Positions 10,505 through 22,262 of a stretch of DNA of 64,000 nt are shown piece by piece. The translations under genes were made by a program, and so were the position numbers. Origin of the DNA: Silene conica (taxonomy: Eukaryota; Streptophyta; Magnoliopsida; Caryophyllales; Caryophyllaceae); contig CM055315.2 of the NCBI GenBank assembly GCA_029255685.2, positions 76,909,681 to 76,973,680 on the forward strand, in the 5' to 3' direction. Below the pieces are notes generated by a model. That model worked only from the letters and a program-made list of their open reading frames with translations, searched no databases and was not told the DNA's origin. The first letter of the stretch is position 1. Each line of letters opens with the position of its first letter.

Positions 10505-11675
10505 TATAATAGGATATGATGGGTAGTGGGAGTTCGAAGAAGGATGTCCTTAACCTTAATGTTAAGGGTAAATGAAAATTTAAAAAGTCCGGAAAAGGGA
10601 AGAAGGCTCTCCCCTAAACAGGATAAGTGCAAGGGAAAGGCCGTTGAGAATAGCAAGCCCAAGTCCACGAAGGTGATCGTTTCCTACCAGTAATGTTTTC
10701 AATTGCAAGGGGATCGGACATTGGAAACGTAATTGCCCCAAATATTTGGAGGAGCGTAAAGCAAAGCGTGTGACACAAAAAGGTATAATCTCCTCCTATA
10801 TCTATATGATTGATATAAATTTGCTAGTAGTACCACATAAGTAAAGGGTATAATCTCCTCCTATATCTATATGATTGATATAAATTTGCTAGTAGTACCA
10901 CATAAGTATTTGATATTGGTTGTGGTTCTCAACTTTGTAATAATTTACAGAGGATGATCAACGTTCGTCAACTAGCATATTGTAACGTAGATTTCCGAGT
11001 GGGAAATGAAGCTAGAGCAGGGGTTGTTTGTGGTGGGACCTATGTACTCACTTTAGCTCCTGGTTTTGAGTTGTATTAGAATAACTGTTATTTTGTACGG
11101 GCTTTACGTACGTAATATCGGTTTCTGTATCTAAAGGTTTTCCGTTTATGATTAAGGACAACAGTTGTACTTTTTAACGATGTTTACGGCCGTACCATAA
11201 CAATTGGAGGTATTTATATTCTTGATCTAGCTAGGAAATATGTCATATAGATAACAAAAGGCTCAAAACAGGCGATCCTCATCAATCTTACGTTTGGCAC
11301 TGTCTCCTAGGGCACATAAATGACAATCGCATTAAGAGACTCTTGTCTACAAGAGTTCTCAAATCATTTGATTTTGACTCAGTTGGTACATGTGAGTCAT
11401 GTCTTTTAGGCAAGATGACTCTTTCTCCTTTTACCGGAAAAAGGAACTCGAGCCGGTGATCTATTAGGTCTCATACATACAGATGTGTGTGGACCAATGA
11501 CCATCACATCTAAAGGCGGTTATGGCTACTTCATTACTTTCACCGACGACTTAAGTAGATATAGGACTATAGGTATGTCTACTTAATGAGGCATAAGAGT
11601 GGAGCCTTTGAGAAGTTCAAAGTGTTCAAAAATGAAGTAGAAAACCAATTAGAAAGAAAGATCAAACATTAAGCA
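10505..11675 (+). pseudogene. Decayed copia gag-pol relic
   Basis: Out-of-frame pieces follow copia order: Gag C-terminus (SSKKDVLNLNVKGK), a zinc knuckle CFNCKGIGHWKRNC at 10700-10740, a protease region (FDIGCGSQLCNNL, near 10910-10950), the GAG-pre-integrase segment and the start of the integrase (YVYLMRHKSGAFEKF, near 11575-11615). Stops and frameshifts occur every few dozen codons. It starts in mid-Gag and stops abruptly in the integrase. Its closest relatives in the window are the Gag of element C and the Pol of elements I/II. No function is retained. Confidence 0.85.
10782..10911. repeat. 65-bp perfect tandem duplication in the relic
   Basis: Units 10782-10846 and 10847-10911 look identical, inside the protease region. 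The duplication is therefore much younger than the decay of the gene around it. Confidence 0.9.
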
Positions 11676-12170
11676 GTTCTCGGGGAGTTGGTCATTGACC
11701 ATCTCGAACTTCCGATGTTTTCATGGCGGACATCGTTACCTTGGTTTAGATGCATTTGGGTTTCAAGGAAGTCGATTCGACTCATGGCCGATTGCAACAC
11801 ATCATCTTGCGGCGGGACTGAAAGGATCATTAGGCGCGACTACAGCGGTGACGCCCTCCAAAGGTGGTGCATTCATTTTAGTCGAACTAACCCGATCTGT
11901 AACAACCACCACCCGACCAAGTGCTACATATTATGACCCGATTGCCCGAGGTAAGTCATAACTCGAAATAACTCGACCGAACCCGATTCGACCCACAAAT
12001 GTACACGACTCGAATCTATCCGACATCACGATAACCCAAACCTGAAATACTTCGACTGGAATCCAACTCAACCCACCCGATTGCCACCTCTAATGTTATC
12101 ACGTATCTCGCAGTTTAGGAAAGTTTTGCAAGTTCCGGTGTCAAGCAGTTGAGGCGCGCGACACCACACG
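11676..12170. other. Unassigned stretch with possible hAT end
   Basis: No gene recognised; the 88-codon frame at 11695 matches nothing I know. From about 11880 the sequence is rich in ACCCGA-type words and ends gattgccacctcta at 12092, which resembles the right end of plant hAT MITEs. No left end or target duplication was found, so this is only a candidate fragment. Confidence 0.35.
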
Positions 12171-12269
12171 CAGGGCCGTCCAATAGGGCGTGCAACCGGT
12201 TCCTAGAACCGGGGCCCCAAAAGACAAAGGGCCCATACTTTTTAATTTCAGTGTACAATAGTATGTTTA

Positions 12270-12360
12270 AGAGATTATGGTGCAGTGGTAATGACCTAAT
12301 TGTTCCACCCACACCCACACCACGAGGGATCAAACCTCACCATTGCATGCCTTTTTGGTT
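12270..12360 (+). repeat. Possible tRNA-like (SINE) remnant inside MITE-2
   Basis: ggtgcagtggtaatg at about 12279-12293 resembles an A box and gggatcaaacctc at about 12328-12340 a B box, 45 bases apart. I could not draw a good cloverleaf and saw no poly-A tail or target duplication, so this is weak. Confidence 0.3.
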
Positions 12361-12390
12361 CACATTTTACATTAAAAGTGGGCCCCACTA

Positions 12391-12578
12391 TACTTAATGT
12401 ATTATATATTGTGTAGTTTTTACTTGTTTAATTTAAAATTTTACTTTTGATTTTACTAATAAGGTTAATTGAAATGCAATATATTACTTAATGTATTATA
12501 TATTGTGTAGTTTTTACTTGTTTAATTTAAAATTTTACTTTTGATTTTACTAATAAGGTTAATTGAAATGCAATATAT
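12391..12578. repeat. 94-bp tandem duplication in MITE-2
   Basis: Units 12391-12484 and 12485-12578 begin tacttaatgtattatata and appear identical; this is a recent duplication. Confidence 0.9.
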
Positions 12579-12907
12579 TTTTGTGTCAAGAAAAAATCCC
12601 GGTATAGTACTATATGTAGGTCCTTATTTAATATTTGATACACGATTAATCAATTAATGACAAAATTAGATTTTACTAATTTTTTTATGGAGGAAATGTT
12701 TTTTATGAAGGTTAGGACAATAATGTTATAAAATAAACTCAAAATACACTAAAATTTGGAAATTACATTATTTAGTGATACAAACTCTCATACTAATCCC
12801 CGGGTTCCATCATCTCATGACTCCCAATTTTTTTGTTCAAAATAACCAATTTGGGGCCTCACTTTTACATTTAGAACAGGGCCCCCTGAATTCATTGGAC
12901 GGCCCTG

Positions 12908-13540
12908 ACCACACGTCCTAGAAATTGGCCGCGTGAGCCCATGTATCATTGTACCTTAGGCCTAAGTCGCCTAGAGGCACGCGCCTAAGCTTCAATTTTA
13001 ACCTAAAAAAACTGAAAATACCTCATCTTTCGACATTCAACACACAATTTTCGATCCTTCGCAACCCTCAAGAATTCAGAATTTGATGGGAACTAAAATT
13101 AATATTTTGAACTTTCAAACCTTTAAAAATTCATAATTTTTCGAGTTTAATGATAAGCCCCTCGAATCCTTGATTGACAATTTTAGAGTTCTTAACTCGA
13201 AACCCTAATCCCCCGATCATTCGAACTCCTAATCGAATCAACTACATAAACACCCGTATATAATTTTTCTATACAAAACTCAATTTCCCTATCGAATTCA
13301 TCCCGCTTAATTCAAAGTTAACCAATTAGAATTCGAATTAAACGGTTCATAACCTAACTAATTCAATAAATTCTTAACGTACACGGAGTTCATGCCGTCC
13401 AAAGCGTTATATATCGTCATTAGGTTAACACTTAATCTAGTACGTTCAATTCGATTTTTTTGAGATCTCAATTCGATTTTAAATAAGCGTTTTTTTTATT
13501 ATACATTATGATTTTTGTAGACCAACAGATTCAAAACCAC
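12908..13540. other. Unassigned AT-rich stretch
   Basis: No gene or complete repeat recognised. Words such as cctaatccccc and aattcgaa recur without a clear period. Confidence 0.4.
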
Positions 13541-13547
13541 TATTACT

Positions 13548-13795
13548 AAAGGGTGTATTGCAACATTTTCAATGCAACATTTTATTTTTGTGTTGCAATT
13601 TCTAACAGTGATATTAGCAATGCAATGCAACACTTATTTAAAAAATGTTGCATTTAATCTAAAAATGCAACAGTTTTTGTAAAAATGTTGCAATTATAAC
13701 ACGATTTAACAACATTTTGTAGAAATTGTTGCATTTATTTAGTGAAATATTTAGCAACACTTTTTTAATTTGTTGCAATAATATTGTTAGGATAA
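13548..13795. repeat. Cluster of TGTTGCA/TGCAACA motifs (transposon end?)
   Basis: Roughly a dozen direct and inverted copies of TGTTGCA in 250 bp, often next to AAAAATG or ATTTTT. Dense short motifs in both orientations are typical of subterminal regions of CACTA-type or related DNA transposons, but I see no CACTA terminus or target duplication. Confidence 0.45.
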
Positions 13796-15036
13796 TTGAT
13801 AACCCACAATTAAATAATAATAAAAAATAATAATGTGAAAGTTCGGTTTGATTTTAGAGTAAAAAAGTAAAAGAAAATCTCAATTATGATTTTAACCCTT
13901 CGGAAACCAAAGTCTCTTATATTCTTAAGTAATCATTATTTAATTATTAATTAGTAGACATACATTTGAAACGGAATCGGACGTTCGGGTTTGGTCACAA
14001 ACTCACAAGTCGGGTCATTTGAGTTGTTTAATCTCAATCTCAATCGCATTAAATTTCTATAAAGAAGCTTCTTAAAATTAGCCAGCCTACTACCTTGGAA
14101 AGGTTAAGACTATCATTTGTCCATAAACAAAATTTATCCTCCTCTTCACACTTTCACAGCTTCACACTTTTTTTTAAGAGCATCAAGACTACAGACAAAT
14201 GAGCAAACATCAAAGCCTTGGTATGTCAACGTAACGTAATAGTTACGTAGTAGGTAAGTTTAAAACATTTTAAGAGCAAAAACAATGGTGGGTTCGGAAG
14301 GGGAATTTTTTATAAAGGACAAACTTGATTCATTGTTGGGAGAGGTTTGTTGGAGTTTGTCTTTCAAGGATCTCACAGGACGAACCATTTCTTAGTAAGT
14401 GAGAGTTGATAAAGAAAAAAAAAAAGAGGTGTAGGGTGATTGTGGTCCACTCTAAAAAAAAAAAGACAAAAAAATGGACTTAATGTAGGTGAAAAACAGA
14501 GGAAAACAGGTGAGAATAAAAAACATGTAAAAAAAGTGGGTGGCGCCCATACTTTTTGGAAATGATTTTATTTCCTTCCCTTTTTTGTTACATTGATGTT
14601 GGTTAAAATTCAATGGTGCACTTAAAAACTCGAAAAAAACTTGTATTATTGTTAGGATGAGTTCTTAAAACTGAGAGTTTGTTGTCTAGTGATTTGATAA
14701 TGATTGACAAAGAACAAACCCAAGAAACACTTAACCATTGTGCGTGGCTGCTCAAATTATGGGATGTCTTCGAAACATAAACATAATATAGAGGGTAAGA
14801 AAAAGGATTGGAAATCATTTCATAAAGTTTAGGATTTTTTAGGCCAGAGATTAATATTTACACCACAAACATAGATTCAAATTAACTTTCGAGATCAACT
14901 TGACTTCCTCTTCTTAGTGCTATTAATTGTTAGCTCCGGTGAAATTGCTTGTATATACTAAACGGTTAAAATGTAACTAGGAAAAAAATTACGAGTTTTC
15001 CTAGTTTTACCTTTTATTTCCCCTTTTTCCTTCCCT
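13796..15036. other. Intergenic, no feature supported
   Basis: AT-rich, with several poly-A runs (about 14417-14475). It lies 3' of the decayed minus-strand gene that ends at 15037. No RNA gene or transposon end recognised. Confidence 0.4.
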
Positions 15037-15139
15037 TTAAAATATTCCAAACTTGAACTTAGAAATTGCATGAGGGAAGACACGTGAATAGCAAAGAAGA
15101 AACACTTGAGTTTGAAAGACAACAATCCAACAACGAACA
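15037..15139 (-). pseudogene. Decayed host gene of unknown function, 3' part
   Basis: Once element E and one copy of its 5-bp target duplication are disregarded, the minus-strand frame from 26116 continues here without a shift for about 33 codons to a TAA at 15039-15037. That continuity implies a single coding exon before insertion. The residues are hydrophobic and aromatic-rich (for example CWIVVFQTQVFLLCYSRVF). I do not recognise the family. Confidence 0.5.
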
Positions 15140-16490
15140 TGTTAGAACACTTATTGTTGATGATGCCAAGTTACTCTTAATCACTTCTAATGTCTTTTTC
15201 TAGTGTTGTGTTTAATAGCAAATGATATCAAGCTTGTGAATGATCAAAGACAATCAAGAAGAAGTTCCAAGATGCAAGAGAAGCAATCTAAGTCGAGTCT
15301 AGAAAGAGTGTTGTAAGCAAGGTAATTGAGCATATTCATCTAAGTCATTAAAAGTGCAAAAGTCATGAAACAGTTCTCAGACTGTTGCATGACCTGTGTC
15401 TAGTGCTAGTTACGGAGATAATATTCAAAGAGGATTTCAAATGTTTGAAAGTGTTTTCAAAATATCAACTTGTGGTTAAATAAATTATTATTTGAATCAA
15501 AGTTCAGAAAATCAAGTTGAAATCTCATTCAAAAGTGACTTGGTCTTTGTGAAAGTAAAATCTTGCTTTATTTCCTTATTTAGCTAAGTGAGTTTCTCCA
15601 TAAGGGAAAGTTGAATGCTTCCTTAGCTAAGTAAGTGCAACATAGAGCCTTGTGTATTTTGACCAGTCCTTTTCCCCTCTTTGTCAAACTGATTCACCCT
15701 TTTACCCACCAAGTAAAGACAATCTCATAATTGTAAAGGGTGAACAAGGCACATGGTTTAGGGTTTCAAAGCCATTGGATTTCGGCTATATATATGGACT
15801 CTTGAGTTCATTTATTGCCAAGACTTTTTAGTGCATTCATTACAAACTTTTGCAAAACTGATTTGTGCTTCATTCTTCAAAGTAACTTTGCAAATGTTTT
15901 AAGTTTTTAAAAGTCTTCAAAAAGGTTTTAACAAATACATTATCTCCTAAGCACTAGTAGCACTCTTAATGCCTAATGAGTATGTTCAAGGACCTTGTGT
16001 TTAGATCTTAAATGAAGTCTCCATGTTCTTAAAAGAGAACCCTTGAGACATGATCTTGTAAACCAAAGGTAGAACAACAAAAACTCTTAGAGTGGAGTAG
16101 CTCTAAGTTTGAGTCAAGTCTTTGAGCGGAGTAGCTTGAAGCATTGCAACCGGAGTAGGTTGGCGAGTTGTCTTATTGTAATAGTTCTAGTTAAGCGGAG
16201 TAGTTTCTAAACTTTTAATAAGATAACGGTTGGACGTAGGCTCCGGAGTAGGAGCTGAACCAATTTTTTATATCGCCTGTTTACATTCTTGTTTATTCTC
16301 TTATCAATCTTTCGAATGCTTACTACTTACGATAACTAGCAGGTCTGTGCAACTGTTGCCTATACTGTTGCTCAGACTCTATCTTTCGTGCTTGACTCTT
16401 AACACTATCAAGTTTAAATCAGAAATTTTAAAAAGGTCACCTAATTCACCCCCTCCCCCTCTTAGGTGTTATACTCGTTGTGACTCTTCA
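15140..16490 (+). repeat. 5' LTR of element E
   Basis: TGTTAGAACAC to GACTCTTCA, 1351 bp. Several ggagtag-type words lie in the 3' third (16092-16255). It continues directly into the PBS. Confidence 0.97.
15787..15797 (+). promoter_or_regulatory. TATA box in 5' LTR of element E
   Basis: tatatatatgg lies about 650 bp into the LTR, a reasonable U3/R position; the same site recurs in the 3' LTR near 25411. No transcript evidence. Confidence 0.5.
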
Positions 16491-16492
16491 AT

Positions 16493-16504
16493 TGGTATCA
16501 GAGC
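16493..16504 (+). other. Primer binding site of element E (tRNA-iMet)
   Basis: TGGTATCAGAGC, two bases after the 5' LTR. Confidence 0.95.
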
Positions 16505-16553
16505 CTCGTGCTCTTTATTTAGGTCTTACCACCAAAGAGAAAGATCCGTAGTC

Positions 16554-18572
16554 ATGGACGAGTCTAAACACACTAAGTACCCAATCTTCAAAGGTGAAAA
16601 CTATGCTTGGTGGAAACACCACATGGAACACTACGTAAAAGGGGTTGACTATGAATGCTGGAAGATCATTCAAAAGGGCCCACTTAAGGTTGAGGTTACA
16701 GATAAAGATGGAAAAACGACACCAAAAGATGAGGAAAAGTACAACGAAAATGATTACAAAAAAATCGAGAAGAACTCTAGAGCCATGTCCATTCTTCAAT
16801 ATGGCATCGGTGATCAAGAGATAAATCGTATATCAGGTTGTACTTCCGCAAAAGAAATATGGGATACCCTAAGCCTAGCTCATGAGGGTACATCTCAAGT
16901 CAAGAAGTACCGTGTTGATCTTCTTATGCAACAGTATGAGATGTTCAACATGGGAAAAGATAAGTCAATCAACAGTCTGTCGTCACGTTTCTCATGCATT
17001 GTTAATGAACTTAAAAGCCTAGGTCGAAACTTTGAATCCGAGGATTTAGTCCGAAAGATCCTTCGAAGCTTAACTGAAAAGTGGCAACCGAAGGTGACGG
17101 CTATTGAGGAGGCCAAGGACCTTGCCGCACTTTCCCTAAATGAACTAATGGGGTCTCTCATGGCCCATGAGCTCTCACTTACGAAACGCTCTCAAGAGAG
17201 TTCAAAGGGAAAGGGACTCGCTCTAAATGCTCTCTCAAGTGATGAGGAGGATGAGGATGTCGAGTTCGCTATGTTTACCAAAAACATGGCCGGCATAATA
17301 AATGGTCGGGGGTCACAAAGGTTCAACAATGCTAGCAAAAGACGTTTTCCTAAGAGGAGATCAAGTTCTACCTTTGGTTGCTTCAAATGTGGTGACAAAG
17401 GTCACCAAATCAAAGAATGCCCAAAGTGGGACGAGATTAAGTCCAAGGAAAAACGTGAGCATGCTAAACGTGACTACAAGAGCAAAGTAATGACAGCTAT
17501 ATGGGGCATGTCTTATTCCGATGAGGATGAAGTCCTTGAGGAAGAATTGGACGCAAAGTTATGTATTTCCTCAAAATCAAAAACCGAAACCTCAAAATCA
17601 GCGAAGAAGGAAACCGCCGTATGTCTTATGGCTCATTTCGTTGACTCAAACTCAGATTCTGAAAATGAGGTAAATAGTCTAAAGAGAAAGGCCCGCACCT
17701 TCTCTAAAGACAAAATTTGTCTCCTTTTAGATGATTTCATAGACAAGTGTCGTGTCCAAAACAATAAGCTAAGTGTCATGCAAGATGAAATTGAGAGTAT
17801 CGCTGAAGAAAATGTCAACCTAAAGGAAACTCTAACTGAGGTAGACCAAACATGTACTATAACCCAACTTGAGAAGGAAGTTAAATTGCTTAGGAAACAA
17901 AATCAAAATCTAATGAGTAAAACTGAAACAGCTCATGTAACAGACCACTGTACTGTTGAAACCGATCTTTGTAAAGAAGTTGAGTCTCTAAAAGGAATGG
18001 TATCTTCACTTACCAAGGAACGTAACTCCCTCTTAATGGAAATCACTTCATACAAGCTAGACAACAAACAACTAGAGGAAGTTGCATCATTATTAGAAGA
18101 TGAAGTGAGTCATACCAAAGCAAAGTTAGAAAAAGTCGAAAAACTAAATCTAACCCATCTAGGAAGGATAGAGACCTTGACCAAAGAGTTGCATGATGCA
18201 AAACAGTTTTATCTCAAATGGGAAGGAAGTCAAAATGTCTTAGAATTTCTGTTAAAACAATCTCAGGAAAATGAGAAAGCTTTGAAAAATGCTGGACTTG
18301 GTTTCAGAGGCAACAGGAGCACTCACTGTTGCATCCGAAACCAGGACCCAAGCCAAACTGATTTCAGAAGGCGAAAGTATGCCGGACTACCTGAGTACAT
18401 CATCTGTAACTACTGTGGAAAGACAGGTCATGAGTTCAATGAATGTCCTAAACGAAAACATGACCTAGCAAGAAACACCAAAGAAGCACAAAAAACGTGG
18501 GTTAGAAAAGACTCGGTTTTGAGTGTTAAGAAGGGACCCAAACTTGTTTGGGTTCCTAAACTAACTGTTTGA
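16554..18572 (+). CDS. gag: SIRE-type Gag polyprotein (672 aa)
   Basis: Gag assembles the virus-like particle in the cytoplasm and binds element RNA. I chose the ATG at 16554 (MDESKHTKYPIF) because it is the first after the PBS and gives the family start; the frame is open upstream into the LTR but that part is not Gag. It has an N-terminal UBN2-type region (about residues 1-190), a first CCHC knuckle at 276-289 (CFKCGDKGHQIKEC), a long coiled-coil-rich middle (about 380-580) and a second knuckle at 618-631 (CNYCGKTGHEFNEC). It ends at a TGA just before the protease, which lies in another frame. Two knuckles and a long coil fit SIRE. Confidence 0.93.
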   Translation: MDESKHTKYPIFKGENYAWWKHHMEHYVKGVDYECWKIIQKGPLKVEVTDKDGKTTPKDEEKYNENDYKKIEKNSRAMSILQYGIGDQEINRISGCTSAKEIWDTLSLAHEGTSQVKKYRVDLLMQQYEMFNMGKDKSINSLSSRFSCIVNELKSLGRNFESEDLVRKILRSLTEKWQPKVTAIEEAKDLAALSLNELMGSLMAHELSLTKRSQESSKGKGLALNALSSDEEDEDVEFAMFTKNMAGIINGRGSQRFNNASKRRFPKRRSSSTFGCFKCGDKGHQIKECPKWDEIKSKEKREHAKRDYKSKVMTAIWGMSYSDEDEVLEEELDAKLCISSKSKTETSKSAKKETAVCLMAHFVDSNSDSENEVNSLKRKARTFSKDKICLLLDDFIDKCRVQNNKLSVMQDEIESIAEENVNLKETLTEVDQTCTITQLEKEVKLLRKQNQNLMSKTETAHVTDHCTVETDLCKEVESLKGMVSSLTKERNSLLMEITSYKLDNKQLEEVASLLEDEVSHTKAKLEKVEKLNLTHLGRIETLTKELHDAKQFYLKWEGSQNVLEFLLKQSQENEKALKNAGLGFRGNRSTHCCIRNQDPSQTDFRRRKYAGLPEYIICNYCGKTGHEFNECPKRKHDLARNTKEAQKTWVRKDSVLSVKKGPKLVWVPKLTV

Positions 18573-18582
18573 ACTTGCGTAG

Positions 18583-18864
18583 GCATTAGTGGGAGGCAGC
18601 AGCAATTGGTACTTAGACAGTGGATGCTCTCGTCATATGACGGGGGAAGAAAGCCAATTCCTCTCGCTAGAAGCCTACAATGGAGGCATGGTGACTTTTG
18701 GCGATAACAAACAAGGTGAAATTGTTGGTATCGGAAAAGTTGGTAAGTCAAAATCACTATGCGTGGACAAAGTGCTGCTTGTCAAAGGGTTAAAACACAA
18801 TCTCCTTAGCATTTCACAATTGTGTGATCGAGGTAATATCGTTGAATTTCATGCCCATGTGTGA
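18583..18864 (+). pseudogene. pol: Pol part 1: aspartic protease (frame broken)
   Basis: The frame is open from a TAG at 18580 and shows the retropepsin active site in WYLDSGCSRHMTG (about 18609-18647), followed by the family's GIGKVG and LLSISQLCD blocks. The protease would cleave Gag-Pol in the particle. It is out of frame with Gag (stop 18570-18572) and is lost at a TGA at 18862; the rest of Pol continues one frame over, from about 18855. At least that second shift is a real defect, because related proteins are collinear through this point. Confidence 0.85.
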
Positions 18865-21862
18865 AATTTTGAATGGTAAAACAAGGGAGTTAATTCTCGA
18901 AGGTAAACGTGTCAAGGATGTGTATATGATTGATCTATGTTCTTTGTCCGGTCAAACTCTTTCATGCATGAGTGTTCACAAAAATGACCCGTGGCTTTGG
19001 CATAAGAGGTTAGGACATGTGAATGCTAGGACACTAAACAACCTTAGAAGACTTGACCTAGTTGAAGGTTTACCCATCATTAATTTCAAATTTAACTCCT
19101 TGTGTGATGATTGTGTCAAAGGAAAACAAGTTAAAAGTTCGTTCAAATCTAAACATTGTGTTAGCACATCTCGTGTCTTAGAACTTGTTCACATTGACCT
19201 TTGCGGACCCATGCGTATCACAAGCAAAGGTGGTAGTAATTACATTTGTGTGATTGTTGATGATTGTTCTAGATATGTATGGTTGTTGTTTCTTGGAACT
19301 AAAGATAAAGCCTTTAGTGAGTTCTTAATTTGGCTCAAGATGGTCGAAAACAAATTTTCACTCAAACTTGGAGCTTTAAGGTCCGACCATGGAACCGAAT
19401 TTGAGAACTCCTCTTTTGAAACTTATTGCAATGAAAATGGTGTTAGCCACAACTTTTCGGCCGCACGAACTCCACAACAAAACGGAGTTGTGGAACGAAT
19501 GAATCGAACCTTGGAAAATATGGCTAGGACCATGATCATTAGCTCTAAGGTACCAAGAAACTTTTGGGCCGAAGCCGTTAACACCTCTTGTTACGTCTAT
19601 AATCGAGTCATGATTAGAAAAATCACCAACAAAACACCTTATGAAATTCTACGTGGAAGAAAACCAAATGTCTCATATTTAAAATGCTTCGGATGTAAAT
19701 GTTTTGTTCACAATAACGGGAAAGATAACCTTGGAAAATTTGATGCCCGTAGTGATGAAGCAATTTTTGTGGGATATTCTAACCATAGCAAGGCTTACAA
19801 AGTCTTTAACAAAAGGACTATGAAAATGGAAGAGAGCATTCATGTCGTGTTTGACGAATCTAGTCTTTTTGTGTCCCCTGAACAGGTAAGCAATGAGGAA
19901 GAGGATGATGAATTTGAACTAGGAATGGTTCGTCATGATATGGACCATGTGTTAGAAGCTGAGGATACTGAACAACAGTCAGAGGAACTGTTGCATGGGA
20001 GAGCAGGCCAAAACTCAGGGGGAATTGAAGGTCCTTCACCCTCAGACAAAGCTAACACATCAAGAGCTGGTGAAGAAGGCCAAGGATCACCCTCTGATCC
20101 CACAAACATCAATGCCCAAAATCCCTCACCAAATTCTCCCCACACAACAGACCCTGAAACTGTTGCATCAGAACAGAATGAACAAGCTCTCGCTCCTAAC
20201 ACCACCGTACCAAGGAAATGGAAACACCAAAGCTCTCATCCTCTTGATAATCTGACCAGTGACCTTGATTCAGGGGTAAAAACCAGATCATCACTCAGAA
20301 ACTTTTGTGCATACAATGCCTACCTCTCACAAATTGAACCCAACCACATTTCAAATGCCCTCGAAGACCCTTGTTGGATCTTGGCCATGCAAGAAGAGTT
20401 GGACCAATTCAAAAGAAGTGAGGTATGGCATCTTGTCCCTAGGCCGTCAAATCGGACTGTCATTGGCACTAGGTGGGTTTTTCGAAATAAGCTAGATGAC
20501 AACGGAGAAATCGTAAGGAACAAAGCAAGGCTAGTGGTGCAAGGGTATAACCAACAAGAAGGAATTGATTTCGACGAAACCTTTGCACCGGTAGCTAGGC
20601 TTGAAGCCATACGAATTCTCGTTGCCTTCGCAGCTCATCATGGCGTAAAGCTTTTTCAAATGGATGTAAAATCCGCGTTCTTAAATGGCTATCTAAATGA
20701 AGAAGTTTTTGTTGAACAACCACCGGGTTTCTTGGATAATGAATCACCGAACCATGTTTACAAACTCGATAAAGCTCTATATGGTTTAAAACAGGCTCCT
20801 AGAGCATGGTATGATAGGCTTTCAAAGTTTCTCTTGGAAAATGGTTTTGTACGTGGTTCGGTTGATAAAACTCTGTTCATTAAGGCACACTCAGATGTAA
20901 TGTTGCTTGTGCAAGTATATGTCGATGACATAATCTTTGGTGCAACAAGTGAAGCTCTTTATGATTATTTTGCAAGTCTAATGAAATCTGAGTTTGAAAT
21001 GAGCATGATGGGAGAACTAGGATTCTTTCTTGGCCTTCAAATCAAGCAAAAAGAAGAAGGCACCATGATCCATCAACAAAAGTATGTGAAGGAAATGTTG
21101 AGTAAGTTCGGGTTGACCAATGCGAAACCCGTTGCTACACCTATGGTATCTAACCTCAAACTTGATCTTGATCCTAATGGTAAGAGTGTTAGTGAAAAGG
21201 TGTATCGAGGTATGATCGGTTCATTACTTTACTTAACCGCAAGTCGACCCGATATTCAATATAGTGTTTGTGTATGTGCTCGCTTTCAAGCTAACCCTAA
21301 GGAATCTCACTTCAAAGCCGTAAAAAGAATCTTCAAATACTTGATCGGAACCCAACACCTATATCTTTGGTATCCTTCTTACTACGATCTTGATCTTGTA
21401 GGGTTTTCCGATGCCGATTATGCGGGATGCATGTTAGATCGTAAGAGCACGTCGGGAATTGCCACGTTCATGGGCCCATGCTTGCTCACGTGGGCCTCCA
21501 AAAAGAAAAACACCGTGTCTCTATCAACGGCCGAAAGCGAGTACATCAGTGCTGCACTCTGTTGCACACAAATCCTATGGGTTCGTCAACAATTGCACGA
21601 TTTCGGTATTAATTTCGAATCCACTCCTATTTTTTGTGATAATACTAGTGCAATTAATATTTCTAAGAACCCAATACAACACTCTCGGACCAAACACATT
21701 GAGATAAGGCATCATTTTTTACGTGATCAAGTCGAAAAAGGAACGATATGTCTTAACTTTTGTAAAACCGAAAATCAAATTGCGGACATTTTTACAAAAC
21801 CGTTAGAAAGAGAACAATTCGTAAAACTTAGGTTGGAAATTGGTTTGTTGAGTGATGCGTGA
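18824..21862 (+). CDS. pol: Pol part 2: integrase, reverse transcriptase, RNase H
   Basis: About 1000 codons are open. The GAG-pre-integrase HHCC region (WLWHKRLGH) starts near residue 57. The integrase DDE triad is visible as [16 protein letters not shown] and NGVVERMN. The acidic linker is about residues 350-480. RT follows with [10 protein letters not shown] and the catalytic YVDDI near residue 699, then RNase H with DADYAG and TAESEY (near 903) and IADIFTKPL before the stop. The first ATG is internal; the protein was originally made as part of Gag-Pol. Apart from the upstream frameshift this part looks intact, consistent with the near-identical LTRs. Confidence 0.93.
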   Translation: MIEVISLNFMPMCEILNGKTRELILEGKRVKDVYMIDLCSLSGQTLSCMSVHKNDPWLWHKRLGHVNARTLNNLRRLDLVEGLPIINFKFNSLCDDCVKGKQVKSSFKSKHCVSTSRVLELVHIDLCGPMRITSKGGSNYICVIVDDCSRYVWLLFLGTKDKAFSEFLIWLKMVENKFSLKLGALRSDHGTEFENSSFETYCNENGVSHNFSAARTPQQNGVVERMNRTLENMARTMIISSKVPRNFWAEAVNTSCYVYNRVMIRKITNKTPYEILRGRKPNVSYLKCFGCKCFVHNNGKDNLGKFDARSDEAIFVGYSNHSKAYKVFNKRTMKMEESIHVVFDESSLFVSPEQVSNEEEDDEFELGMVRHDMDHVLEAEDTEQQSEELLHGRAGQNSGGIEGPSPSDKANTSRAGEEGQGSPSDPTNINAQNPSPNSPHTTDPETVASEQNEQALAPNTTVPRKWKHQSSHPLDNLTSDLDSGVKTRSSLRNFCAYNAYLSQIEPNHISNALEDPCWILAMQEELDQFKRSEVWHLVPRPSNRTVIGTRWVFRNKLDDNGEIVRNKARLVVQGYNQQEGIDFDETFAPVARLEAIRILVAFAAHHGVKLFQMDVKSAFLNGYLNEEVFVEQPPGFLDNESPNHVYKLDKALYGLKQAPRAWYDRLSKFLLENGFVRGSVDKTLFIKAHSDVMLLVQVYVDDIIFGATSEALYDYFASLMKSEFEMSMMGELGFFLGLQIKQKEEGTMIHQQKYVKEMLSKFGLTNAKPVATPMVSNLKLDLDPNGKSVSEKVYRGMIGSLLYLTASRPDIQYSVCVCARFQANPKESHFKAVKRIFKYLIGTQHLYLWYPSYYDLDLVGFSDADYAGCMLDRKSTSGIATFMGPCLLTWASKKKNTVSLSTAESEYISAALCCTQILWVRQQLHDFGINFESTPIFCDNTSAINISKNPIQHSRTKHIEIRHHFLRDQVEKGTICLNFCKTENQIADIFTKPLEREQFVKLRLEIGLLSDA

Positions 21863-22262
21863 CATTAAATAATTTCCGTCTCCTAAATGATTGACTAGAG
21901 TCGAGAATATACGTGGATCGGTTTAAAAATGCTATTTGTGTTTGTGTACGGTTTTTAATGCAAGTCCATTAAGAAAATAAAAAGAGTAGGCATGCATGTG
22001 TTTATCCATTAAAGTAAGCTATGACCCATCAAATCAATACTTATTACCATCTCAAATCACCTCATTACTACCCATAAACCGCCCCATTTAAATCCCTTAC
22101 ACTCAACCACCCCAAACCGTCTAATCCTTCATTTATCCATCAGTTATTAACCTCCCTCTCTCTCTCTCATACTTTTAATTCAAAAATCAAAAACTACCTC
22201 CCTCTCTCTTTAACCCTCTCATCTTCCTTCAACCGTCATCTTCACCATAAAACCTTCCCAAA

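Larger units (their letters stand above)
12171..12907. mobile_element. hAT-type MITE-2 (737 bp)
   Basis: Perfect 14-bp inverted ends CAGGGCCGTCCAAT and ATTGGACGGCCCTG are flanked by a perfect 8-bp target duplication, accacacg (12163-12170 and 12908-12915). It contains a 94-bp tandem duplication and a tRNA-like stretch but no transposase, so it would move only in trans. Confidence 0.95.
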
